Assembly: GCA_018333395.1 (NCBI GenBank)
Contig: JAGXSQ010000094.1
Coordinates: 1 to 12,559 of the forward strand
Source of the DNA: Dethiobacter sp.
GTDB lineage: Bacteria > Bacillota_D > Dethiobacteria > Dethiobacterales > Dethiobacteraceae
DNA: 12,559 bases
Reading direction: 5' to 3'
A program made the position numbers and the translations under genes. The notes under the pieces were generated by a model, which made no database searches, was not told the origin of the DNA, and saw only the letters and a program-made list of their open reading frames with translations. Of the stretch, positions 1 to 6,294 are shown piece by piece. How positions within the stretch are numbered: position 1 is the stretch's first letter; each line of letters opens with the position of its first letter.

Positions 1-362
1 GATTCAATCCGTCTTTCCGCCATTTTGGAAGATTCGAGGCAGTGTTCAGAGAGCATACGCTCTAGTTCAAGTACATAGTCTGCAAGCTCACGTGCTTCAC
101 AGGCTTTTTCGATATAAAGGCTTTGCAAGTACTCCCGCTCTTCTTGCCAGCGCTCAAACAGGCTTTTTACAGCGACATCGAGCTTCCCCGCTTCGTAAGC
201 CTAGATATCACGTTCGATGTTCATGCAAAGATCCTGTTCACTGTATTCATACGGGAACGGCTCCTCGGAATATTTTACAAGCAGATATTGTTTAAGCTCA
301 TCAGGAAGCAGCTTTCTGTATGTATCTTCAAGTTCTTTGATAAATTCTTTATTAATGGTCAT
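1..362 (-). pseudogene. IS21-associated small accessory gene, split by an in-frame TAG; runs off the window
   Basis: The reading frame starts at ATG 362-360 behind a very good ribosome site (AAGGAGG, about 8 bases upstream). Its start overlaps the end of the istB fragment, which suggests translational coupling. It gives 53 residues, including the motif YEYSEQDLC, and then a TAG at 203-201. The same frame stays open for another 66 codons to the window edge. That second part is rich in Glu, Lys and Leu (for example FERWQEER and YVLELERML), as expected of a helical or coiled-coil protein. The simplest reading is one gene of at least 120 codons broken by a nonsense mutation. The upstream half resembles the tail of the plus-strand fragment at 557-840, so both may be companion proteins of IS21 elements. 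I do not know the function. Two separate genes, or amber read-through as pyrrolysine, are less likely alternatives. Confidence 0.5.
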
Positions 363-555
363 GCCGATTATCCTCCTTCTTGTCCGGTGATGATATTGAA
401 CGGAAAAGGTCATTGATACTGGACTCTCTTAGGCGGTTGTTTTCTCCCGGGAACAAGAGAAGATGGCAGTGATGCATGAGTCTGCCCACCAGGGCGGCCG
501 TCATCTGCTCGTCGTAGAGCACGTTGACCCAGCGGGAAAATTCAAGAAAATTATA
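352..555 (-). pseudogene. istB: istB-like IS21 helper ATPase, 3' fragment (copy A)
   Basis: This is the C-terminal end of an IS21-family transposition helper protein (AAA+ ATPase, IstB). The visible motifs are FLEFSRW, YDEQMTAALVGRL and HHCHLLLFPGENNRLRES, which together match the usual IstB C-terminal region. About 65 residues remain. The Walker A and B motifs and the rest of the N-terminal part are missing. The frame stays open further right, to 672, but the extra residues do not look like IstB and lie antisense to copy B. The homology stops at the palindrome at 536-579. The gene ends inside the start of the small accessory gene to its left. It cannot be functional. Confidence 0.75.
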
Positions 556-579
556 ACATCCTGATTTTCTTGAATTTTC
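536..579. repeat. Perfect 15-bp inverted repeat at the joint of two divergent istB fragments
   Basis: GAAAATTCAAGAAAA at 536-550 is the exact reverse complement of 565-579, with a 14-base spacer. On each strand the arm encodes the same IstB residues (FLEF). The repeat is therefore the homologous coding sequence of two istB copies meeting back to back. It marks a rearrangement joint rather than an obvious regulatory hairpin. Confidence 0.85.
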
Positions 580-842
580 TAGCTGGACGAACTTGTTTGA
601 AAATGAAATCATGGTTGCCGCTTTAGTTGACCGGGTAACCTTCCGGTCGCACATACTAAACATGAATGTCAAGGAGTCTTATCGACTGGAACAGACGCTG
701 CGAAACATGTGGGCAACCATCCCGGATGCCCTTCAAAAAAATGCTGGAAGAATACGGGTGCCCAGTAGTTGATGATGAAGGTCGTGTCTTTGAATATACA
801 GAGCAAGATATCTGTGAACAGCTGAGGAAAAGGCTACGTTAA
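557..842 (+). pseudogene. istB: istB-like IS21 helper ATPase, 3' fragment (copy B), with frameshifted tail
   Basis: Frame 2 is open from 557 and reads DFLEFSSW, NEIMVAALVDRVTFRSHILN and then KESYRLEQTLR. This is an IstB C-terminal region of a different subgroup from copy A. The frame continues through WATIPDALQK to an A7 run (735-741). With six A's instead of seven it would continue as MLEEYGCPVVDDEG and FEYTEQDICEQLRKRLR to the TAA at 840-842. As written, the frame ends soon after 'NAGRIRVPSS'. The tail resembles the accessory protein left of copy A (YEYSEQDLC against FEYTEQDIC). The fragment may therefore be a deletion fusion of istB with its downstream small gene. The N-terminal ATPase part is missing. 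Confidence 0.6.
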
Positions 843-918
843 GCGAACCGCTAGTGAAATCGGAATGAGGGCGTAGCCCGAGTGAGATTTAAACAAGGGG
901 AATCTCATCAATGGAGGG

Positions 919-1003
919 TGGATCAACTTTTTCCCAGCGTTTTTCCCTAATGTGGATAACTTTTTCCCTGGCGGATGGATCCCTTTTTTCTTGACAATCG
1001 CAC
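919..1003 (+). mobile_element. IS21-family element end with repeated TGGAT...TTTTTCCC motifs
   Basis: Three related repeats start at 919 (TGGATCAACTTTTTCCC), 953 (TGGATAACTTTTTCCC) and 976 (TGGATCCCTTTTTTC). A partial copy, TTTTTCCC, lies at 940-947. The block is followed by TTGACAATCGCACA, ending near 1003. IS21-family ends typically carry several such internal repeats, used as transposase-binding sites, and finish in CA. The block lies just downstream of istB copy B, where the right end of that element should be. The exact end and any target duplication are not proven, because the partner end is not in the window. Confidence 0.6.
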
Positions 1004-1019
1004 ATGTAAACACTAGATT
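991..1019 (+). promoter_or_regulatory. Candidate hybrid promoter reading out of the IS21 end
   Basis: TTGACA, a perfect -35 hexamer, lies at 991-996 inside the element end. TAGATT (4 of 6 matches to TATAAT) lies at 1014-1019, just outside it, with a 17-base spacer. It points at the orphan gene starting at 1078. The position and spacing are right, but the -10 is only moderate and no transcription data are available. Confidence 0.45.
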
Positions 1020-1077
1020 AACATTAGGGTATTTATTACAGCGATAGTTATAAATATTAATTATGGAGGTAATCCTA

Positions 1078-1680
1078 TTGAACAGGGAAGAGATGCTGAA
1101 GCAGCTTACAGAATTATCCCACCCAATCACTGAAGGGCTCGTAATCTCCGGTGGTATTTGTGAATTCAGTATACTAACTAATCAAAAGGGCTATAGCTGC
1201 CTTGTTGGCGGTGCATTCCCCATAATTGGTCCAAAAAAAATAACACATGCTCAACATAGAGATATTACCAAACTGCTTGCACTTCGCAAAAATGAGAGCT
1301 TGGAAGAAACTATTGATGAAAACATTCATGGCGAAGCAAGAAAAGGGTTTCTTCTTAACCTATGCGATACACTTGGAACAGATGCAATTGAAGAGATAAT
1401 ACGAATAGATTGGCCTCCAAATAAATCTTTCTATATCTTTCATGATATGGGGCGTGGTGAATCGGCCATGTTCGCCTCTTTAAAATCTGCGTATGAGTAT
1501 TTCTTAAGTTACTTTATGGAAATAGAAGAAGGGATAAATTGGGAAACAATGACCGACGAAATTCTTATCGAATGGTATGAGATGTTAGAAAATTGGCGTG
1601 CAAGCGGTTCAAAAAAATTGCCACCAAAAGAATGGTTGGGTGTTTATTACAGTGGATTTTCTGGTATGGGAATTTTATGA
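1078..1680 (+). CDS. Hypothetical protein, 200 residues, unrecognised
   Basis: I do not recognise this protein. The start is TTG 1078, because GGAGGT (1065-1070) lies 7 bases before it. The in-frame ATG at 1063 overlaps that ribosome site and is rejected. The product begins MNREEMLKQLTEL and looks soluble, with no signal peptide or membrane segment. It is acidic and rich in aromatics in its second half, with stretches such as RIDWPPNKSFYIFHDMGRG, EYFLSYFMEIEEGINWE and EWYEMLENW, and it ends GVYYSGFSGMGIL. It is AT-richer than the catabolic operon and stands alone between an IS21 end and an IS66 remnant. Its frame is intact although every neighbouring transposase is broken, which hints at selection or recent arrival. 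A small cargo protein such as an immunity factor is possible, but nothing in the sequence shows it. Confidence 0.7.
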   Translation: MNREEMLKQLTELSHPITEGLVISGGICEFSILTNQKGYSCLVGGAFPIIGPKKITHAQHRDITKLLALRKNESLEETIDENIHGEARKGFLLNLCDTLGTDAIEEIIRIDWPPNKSFYIFHDMGRGESAMFASLKSAYEYFLSYFMEIEEGINWETMTDEILIEWYEMLENWRASGSKKLPPKEWLGVYYSGFSGMGIL

Positions 1681-1757
1681 AATCTGCTTATTCTCGTAAC
1701 TATTCAGCATGAGTAACAAAATAGGGGGGCAGCAGCCCACGATTGAATTGGGATTCG

Positions 1758-2312
1758 CTAGCTTTTCAAATTACCGATAAACAATGGATTCCCGGAAACA
1801 GCATTCTGAATCGCAACGAACATAGATATCTCTTGTTTGGAAGCAGTAGAGATATAGCTGCGGATGTTGTCAAACATTTCGCTTCCCTGTTCGGAACGAA
1901 ACCCACCGGATACCTTCTGTTGCAGTTTGGCCATCCGGATATCCCTTTCCGCCTGGTTATTGTCGAAAGGCACCTCCGGGTAGGCCATAAATTTCAGGAT
2001 ATCCGCTTTGTAGAGCTTCATCCGGTCCAATAGATTTCGGGCCTTGCTTCGTCGGGGCCGTCCCCGCCTGTTGCCTTTTTCATGGGCTGCCATCTGAATG
2101 GGGTTCTCTTCATCCCCTTTGGTAAGAGTGGCGTCATACTTTGCCTCATAGAAAGCCCTGGCAGTTTCCGGGAGTGCACCATCACAATCGTCTACTCTTT
2201 GCTTTATCTCAAGCAAGAGTTCTTTCATCTGTACCGGCCATTGCTGCTTGTCGCTTTCCTCAATCCCGGTAAGTTCCCGCAATAAATGGGCATTACAGAG
2301 GGCATGACTGCA
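1758..2312 (-). pseudogene. IS66-family transposase, C-terminal fragment
   Basis: About 184 residues of an IS66-type DDE transposase remain, against roughly 450 to 550 for the full protein. The motifs in order are SHALCNAHLLREL, then RGRPRRSKARNLLDR, then PFDNNQAERDIRM (holding the catalytic Glu), then KVSGGFRSEQGS, then IRSYISTASKQ. It ends at a TAA-type stop at 1758-1760. The frame is open for 150 more codons to the right, to 2762. Those residues do not resemble IS66 and lie antisense to the IS4-like transposase, so the long open frame is a chimera. Homology stops near 2312, about 150 bases left of the IS4-like element. The accessory genes tnpA and tnpB are absent. The fragment cannot transpose by itself. 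Confidence 0.85.
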
Positions 2313-2427
2313 GTTTGTATAGTTAAAATCACTAATGTAGCACAAAGTATATTTTGTATTGTCAATATTTAAAACGAATAGATATTTAACGATATCGGAA
2401 GAAAATCTAATATAATTTGAATATTTA

Positions 2428-2526
2428 GCCTTGCATAGTAGAATTAATAGAAAAAATCCTTTATAATAGAGATATAGGGTAGTCCTTGCCCAAATCTCTA
2501 TTACAAAGGAGAGAAAAATGCAAGGC
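2428..2526 (+). promoter_or_regulatory. Nested inverted repeats and ribosome site in the IS4-like leader
   Basis: The outer arms GCCTTGCAT (2428-2436) and ATGCAAGGC (2518-2526) are perfect complements, and the second covers the transposase start codon. The inner arms TAATAGAGAT (2464-2473) and ATCTCTATTA (2494-2503) are also perfect. They stop just before the ribosome site AAAGGAG (2505-2511). TATAAT at 2462-2467 overlaps the inner left arm. A transcript entering from outside could fold and hide the start codon, which is a known way for insertion sequences to block read-in expression. A transcript starting after the TATAAT would lack the outer left arm. The function is inferred. Confidence 0.5.
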
Positions 2527-3371
2527 AAGGATACCACAATATCCACATTTTTCAATTGTTTCGGCCAATTTTGCGGAATGAAATTCTTGAGCATCTCAAG
2601 AGTATTGGGGTTGACAGGCATGTAAAGAAGCTGACTATCATCAAACTGTTTATGCTTCTTGCCTTCGCGCAGCTTGAGCAGCTTCCTGGCCTGAGGGATA
2701 TCAGCAACAGTCTTCATCATAAAGCACATAGCCAGATGATTGCCCTGAGTTCTATAAGCCATTGGCAGATTGCCAGAAGACTAAGCGCTATTCCCACAGA
2801 AGCACTTCAGGCGCTATTTCAGGAATTGGTCAGACAGGCTGGCACAAAGATAGGGTTTGCAAAAATCCGTGATAGCGTGGGCCATATTTATCTGATTGAC
2901 GCATCCGTGATCAGTCTTTACCTAAGCCGTTACCGCTGGGCAGAATTCCGCAAAACGAAAAGTGGCGTAAAGCTGCACCTGCGGCTCAGATTGTTTGAGC
3001 AAGGCGTATTTCCGGACTGGGCGAAGATCACTCCGGCAAAGCCTGCGGAAAACCAGCTTTACATCGCGCTGATCACCTACTGCCTGCTCATGATCCTTCA
3101 ACTGGACACCGGTGTTAAGGGGCCACTGCTCACCGTGAAACGGCTGCTTCGAGTCTGCCTGTATGAGCCTGTTGATGTGTTCTTAAAAAACTAACATCTA
3201 AAAGTAAACGAAGCTCAAAAGGGCGACGTCGATTAAACCATGAAGAGGTATTTCGACTAACACTGGACCAGGTTGAGGCGGGAGAGGCAGATCTTTTGTA
3301 CGAATTAACTTATGACAAGGTAATTCTCTAAGACCCATTAATTGGCAGAATGTGGCTAAAAGGACTACCCT
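2476..3371 (+). mobile_element. IS4-like insertion element, internally deleted and decayed
   Basis: AGGGTAGTCCTT at 2476-2487 is matched by its exact reverse complement AAGGACTACCCT at 3360-3371. The two enclose a transposase gene that starts 30 bases from the left end and stops about 30 bases before the right end. This geometry fits a simple insertion sequence with 12-bp terminal inverted repeats. I see no convincing target duplication, so the exact ends stay uncertain. At about 0.9 kb it is shorter than a complete element of this type, because part of the transposase has been lost. Confidence 0.55.
2518..3331 (+). pseudogene. IS4-like DDE transposase with two frameshifts and an internal deletion
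   Basis: The true start is ATG 2518 behind AAAGGAG. It reads MQGKDTTISTFF and then shifts frame at a T5 run (2548-2552). Adding one T restores FFQLFRPILRNEILEHLKS. The next part is the conserved N-terminal region, with a first catalytic Asp in LIDASVISLYLSRYRW, then PDWAKITPAKPA. The sequence then jumps straight to ENQLYIALITYCLLMIL, which belongs to the C-terminal region. The middle, with the second Asp and the catalytic Glu, is missing, but the frame is kept. At 3185-3190 an A6 run breaks the frame again. Adding one A restores the tail LTSKSKRSSKGRRRLNHEE to the TAA at 3329-3331. The product cannot be catalytic. The element could only move if a complete copy elsewhere acted in trans. Confidence 0.8.
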
Positions 3372-3398
3372 CTACCGGCCCTAGTCCTTTTAGCCACA
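3351..3398. repeat. 17-bp perfect inverted repeat overlapping the IS4-like right end
   Basis: TGTGGCTAAAAGGACTA (3351-3367) is fully complementary to 3382-3398, with a 14-base loop. It lies 19 bases after the restored transposase stop. The left arm overlaps the proposed terminal repeat (3360-3371), so the right arm is a partial inverted copy of the element end. No T-run follows on either strand, so it is not a typical intrinsic terminator. It may block transcription or be a rearrangement scar. Confidence 0.75.
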
Positions 3399-3540
3399 GA
3401 TGGGAAATATAGCTTACATATTTTATCATATATAGGATATACAGTTAGCAACGCATTTGAAGAAAGGCTGTTTACTTTTTAAATCCATTTTTGTGCAACG
3501 CTACTGACCAAAAATAAATAATGTGTTGAGGAGGATAGTA

Positions 3541-3966
3541 ATGAGAGAAATCAAACCTGGAATCGAATATACTCACAAGTTTGTTGTGTCTAAAAACAAA
3601 ACGGTGCCGGCGCTGTACCCTGAATCAGACGAATTCGTTGTCATGCCAAATGTTTTTGCTACCGGATACCTTGTAGGGTTAATAGAGTGGGCCTGTATTA
3701 AAGCCATCAACCCCTGCATCAACTGGCCTATGGAACAAACAGTGGGGGTTCACATCAATATAAATCACATTGCCGCGACACCGCCGGGACTGGAAGTTAC
3801 CGCAAAAGTAAGGCTGGTTAAGATAGCAGGAAAGCGGCTCTTCTTCGAGGTCGAAGTACACGACGAAGACGGTCTCATTTCCCAGGGTGAACATGAGCGG
3901 GCTATCATCGTTAAAGAAAAGTTTGATGCCAGGATGGAAGAAAAGTTACGCAATAAACGTACATAA
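3541..3966 (+). CDS. FlK-like hotdog-fold acyl-CoA thioesterase
   Basis: The product has 141 residues and belongs to the hotdog thioesterase family related to fluoroacetyl-CoA thioesterase (FlK). It probably hydrolyses a small acyl-CoA in the cytoplasm. The start at ATG 3541 follows GAGGAGGA at good spacing; the in-frame upstream start at 3523 has no ribosome site. Conserved blocks are VPALYPES (22-29), VMPNVFATGYLVGLIEWA (34-51) and HININHIAATPPG (71-83). Thr41, Glu49 and His76 fall almost exactly at the FlK catalytic positions (Thr42, Glu50, His76). The gene converges on kal with only 17 bases between the stops and is the only plus-strand member of the catabolic group. It may rescue CoA from a dead-end acyl-CoA or release the final acid. 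The fold is well supported; the substrate is unknown. Confidence 0.85.
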   Translation: MREIKPGIEYTHKFVVSKNKTVPALYPESDEFVVMPNVFATGYLVGLIEWACIKAINPCINWPMEQTVGVHININHIAATPPGLEVTAKVRLVKIAGKRLFFEVEVHDEDGLISQGEHERAIIVKEKFDARMEEKLRNKRT

Positions 3967-3983
3967 CTCTACGGACCAGATAT

Positions 3984-4421
3984 TTACCGCAGGTCTTTCT
4001 TACGTTGTTTATCCATGGGAGTGACGCAGGTACCGGATGCCTTACAAACTAAGATTGGTTCAGGTAACACATCGGCCGCTGACGGCTGCTTTGCTAATAA
4101 TGCGGAACTTATCACTTTTACAGCTTCAAATTCCATGCGGCGGGAGGTTTTCCCTATTCTGGTTATCTTGCCGCTGGCCTCTATATAATCACCGGCATAA
4201 ACAGGGGCCAGGAACTCTACTTTATCGTAAGCAACAAAGAGACCTTCGTCTCCATCAAGACGGACAAGCAGTTCCGTTGCCACATCACCAAAAAGTTGCA
4301 GCATTCTTGACCCGTCAACCAGCCCCCCGGCATAATGAGCCTCATGAGCTGAAATACGCACCCTGAGCATACAAGCGTTTCTCCCTTGCCCTTCCGGTGG
4401 CTCCCTAAGCAAATCGCCCAT
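3984..4421 (-). CDS. kal: 3-aminobutyryl-CoA ammonia-lyase
   Basis: The product has 145 residues and is a small hotdog-fold lyase that removes ammonia from L-3-aminobutyryl-CoA to give crotonyl-CoA, the late deamination step of lysine fermentation. Recognisable blocks are [19 protein letters not shown] (22-40), [18 protein letters not shown] (43-60), [19 protein letters not shown] (62-80) and SRRMEFEA (93-100), followed by [10 protein letters not shown] near the C-terminus. The start at ATG 4421 is chosen because AAGGAG lies 7 bases upstream; the longer start at 4454 lacks such a site. It is the last gene of the minus-strand operon, 62 bases after the CoA-transferase beta subunit. The family call is strong. 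Whether the natural substrate is 3-aminobutyryl-CoA or a close relative depends on what the upstream BKACE makes. Confidence 0.88.
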   Translation of the reverse strand: MGDLLREPPEGQGRNACMLRVRISAHEAHYAGGLVDGSRMLQLFGDVATELLVRLDGDEGLFVAYDKVEFLAPVYAGDYIEASGKITRIGKTSRRMEFEAVKVISSALLAKQPSAADVLPEPILVCKASGTCVTPMDKQRKKDLR

Positions 4422-4483
4422 TAAAGCTCTCCTTACTTGGCTATTCCGTCGCATTCGGCCTGCGGATTATTCAGACCAGCCCC

Positions 4484-5257
4484 TTATTCTGCCCGGCTGA
4501 TAACGTACCTGTAGGGGTCCACTTCCGCCCGCAGGATTCTAAGTTCCTCTTCCGTGGGAGAACTGGTAACTGTAAGGTCACGCTTCCATAACAATTCGAA
4601 CCCCGTGTTGGCCACGAGCTGCTCCCGGGTTACTTCAGGGTGGATGCTCTCTACCTGCATCCGGCAAGTTTCTTGATCATAACCTATCACGCAAAGGTCT
4701 GTGATGACCTTGTAAGGCCCGCTTCCCGGCGGCAGACCTGCGGCTTCCCGCGCCCCCGGCCCGGTGAGGTAACCTGGAGTGGTGATAAAGTCGCATTTTT
4801 CCACAAATCTTCTGGGATTTTGTACTGTCATGACCATGGTGCGCCAGCATAAAGAGGCCAGGTCGTTGGCTCCTCCGCTGCCAGGCAGACGTACTTTGGG
4901 CCTGTTGTAATCCGTCCCGATCATGGTGGAGTTTAAGTTGCCATACATGTCGATCTGTGCTCCGCCCAAGAAGGTGTAGTCCACCATTCCCCGCTGGCAG
5001 GTCTCCATGATTTCCGGCATACTGCCGGCAGCTAGGGCCTTGTAAAAGGTGCGGGAATCTCCTACTGAAATGGGCATGGATGGCAATATCGGCCCCATCC
5101 CGCCGGCTTCAAACAAGATCACCAGGTTGGGGGCGCTGGTTTTCTGGGCTAACATGGCCGCGGCACACGGCGCTCCAGTGCCTACCACCACAATGCTTTC
5201 GTCCTCCAGGTTCCTGGCCGCCAAGCAGATCATCAATTCGATGCTGTTATAGGGCAT
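4484..5257 (-). CDS. CoA-transferase, beta subunit (glutaconate CoA-transferase type)
   Basis: The product has 257 residues and is the beta subunit of a family I, glutaconate-type CoA-transferase, a cytoplasmic heteromer. It would move CoA between acyl-CoA and a free acid, for example butyryl-CoA and acetoacetate, or charge an incoming acid. LVILFEAGGMGP (45-56) contains Glu50, which lies where the catalytic Glu54 of GctB is found. Other family blocks are VDYTFLGGAQIDMYGNLNS, LPGSGGANDLAS and TTPGYLTGPGAREAAG. The start at ATG 5257 follows GAGAGG at about 9 bases. The gene begins 16 bases after the alpha subunit, so the two are co-transcribed. The substrate pair cannot be read from the sequence. 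Context points to acetoacetate, made by the BKACE, as one partner. Confidence 0.87.
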   Translation of the reverse strand: MPYNSIELMICLAARNLEDESIVVVGTGAPCAAAMLAQKTSAPNLVILFEAGGMGPILPSMPISVGDSRTFYKALAAGSMPEIMETCQRGMVDYTFLGGAQIDMYGNLNSTMIGTDYNRPKVRLPGSGGANDLASLCWRTMVMTVQNPRRFVEKCDFITTPGYLTGPGAREAAGLPPGSGPYKVITDLCVIGYDQETCRMQVESIHPEVTREQLVANTGFELLWKRDLTVTSSPTEEELRILRAEVDPYRYVISRAE

Positions 5258-5273
5258 CTTGCTTCATCCTCTC

Positions 5274-6272
5274 TTACCCGCTGCTCTCGCCGTTAATTAA
5301 AAGCTCTAACCGTCTCAGTCGAGGCATCTTCTTCAGGCCGCCCGACAACTCCAGGTATTCATTAAAGTCTTTTGTCTTATAGATGTATTTATCCATAAAC
5401 TCCTGATGGGCTGCTTCGGTTTTCTCCGCGTCCAGCCACTCTCTCAGGTGTTCTTCGTCGGAAAAGTATTCGTAGGCCATGTTGCCGGGGTAGGAACCAT
5501 AGGGCACTTCGATGACGGCGTCGACACAGTAGAAGGGAATGGCCGTCCGGTCCGGCTGCCGCCGGATTTCTTCGTGCGGTATCAGGCGCTCGGCGGTAAT
5601 GATAAGTCTTTTGGCGGCCCTTGCCATGTCTTGGTCGGATACTATAATGCCATCAATCTGGCTGTTGCCATACACATCGGCCCGGTGCACATGGATGATA
5701 CCTACATCTGGGTATAAAGCCGGCAAGGCTGCCAGCTTAATACCGGTGTAGGGGCAGGGAATCTCTTTCATCGCGCTGTACTTGGCAGTGTCTGTTCCCA
5801 GCATGACGCGAGCCGGAAGAAAGGGAATACCCATGGCCGCTGCCTTATAACGCCACGCCAGGGCCCCGTTGCTCCATTCTACCGCCTTAATCTTCCCGGT
5901 TTCATAGGCGCGGCGGGCAACTTTGGAGAGGCCCCGGGCTTCCAGACCCACCACGTAGGCCACGTCGCACCGGTCTACGCAATCGCCTGCTGCCAGGACC
6001 TGCATATCATGGGTGGCGGTATGGCCGGACAAGCCCAGGTTTTTCTTTCGCTGGCGCACTATCTCGTGGAGCACAGCGGCGGGTATGCGGTTGGTCCCAA
6101 ACCCGCCTACGGCAATGTAGTCGCCGTCGTGGATAAGTTCCTGCACTGCTTTTTGCACTGTGATTACTTTGTCCCGCATCTGCCGGGTCTTGTGCCGGAA
6201 AAACTCCCGGGCCTTATCTACGTCGGGGTCCATAAACAGCCGGCCTTTTTCTGTCTCCTCTGCTTGTTGCAT
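5274..6272 (-). CDS. CoA-transferase, alpha subunit (glutaconate CoA-transferase type)
   Basis: The product has 332 residues, close to the usual GctA length of about 320. After a charged N-terminal helix it shows ELIHDGDYIAVGGFGTNRIP (45-64), the Gly-rich start of the CoA-transferase fold. Later blocks are AYETGKIKAVEWSNGALAWR, MGIPFLPARVMLGTD, DVGIIHVHRADVYGNSQI and KRLIITAERLIPHEEI. The start at ATG 6272 is supported by GAGGTGG about 7 to 8 bases upstream, in the short gap after the dehydrogenase gene. A second Met at residue 14 is possible but has a poorer site. It pairs with the beta subunit 16 bases downstream. CoA is carried between acids in the cytoplasm. The exact acids are unknown. 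Confidence 0.87.
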   Translation of the reverse strand: MQQAEETEKGRLFMDPDVDKAREFFRHKTRQMRDKVITVQKAVQELIHDGDYIAVGGFGTNRIPAAVLHEIVRQRKKNLGLSGHTATHDMQVLAAGDCVDRCDVAYVVGLEARGLSKVARRAYETGKIKAVEWSNGALAWRYKAAAMGIPFLPARVMLGTDTAKYSAMKEIPCPYTGIKLAALPALYPDVGIIHVHRADVYGNSQIDGIIVSDQDMARAAKRLIITAERLIPHEEIRRQPDRTAIPFYCVDAVIEVPYGSYPGNMAYEYFSDEEHLREWLDAEKTEAAHQEFMDKYIYKTKDFNEYLELSGGLKKMPRLRRLELLINGESSG

Positions 6273-6294
6273 GCCTTGACCACCTCGATCTCAG

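Noticed and set aside
536..579. The 15-bp inverted repeat as a terminator for the istB genes
   Set aside because: It lies at the truncated 5' sides of both fragments, not at their ends, and its arms are coding sequence shared by the two genes.
883..907. A 7-bp stem-loop (TGAGATT/AATCTCA) as a terminator
   Set aside because: The stem is short and weak and no T-run follows; it may be chance.
919..990. The spaced TGGAT...TTTTTCCC repeats as a small CRISPR array
   Set aside because: The repeats are short, diverged and unevenly spaced (34 and 23 bases), have no unique spacers of constant length and sit at an insertion-element end.
1758..2762. A continuous 334-codon minus-strand frame taken as one protein
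   Set aside because: Only the last 184 codons look like IS66 transposase. The first 150 are antisense to the IS4-like gene and have no family features, so the open frame is accidental.
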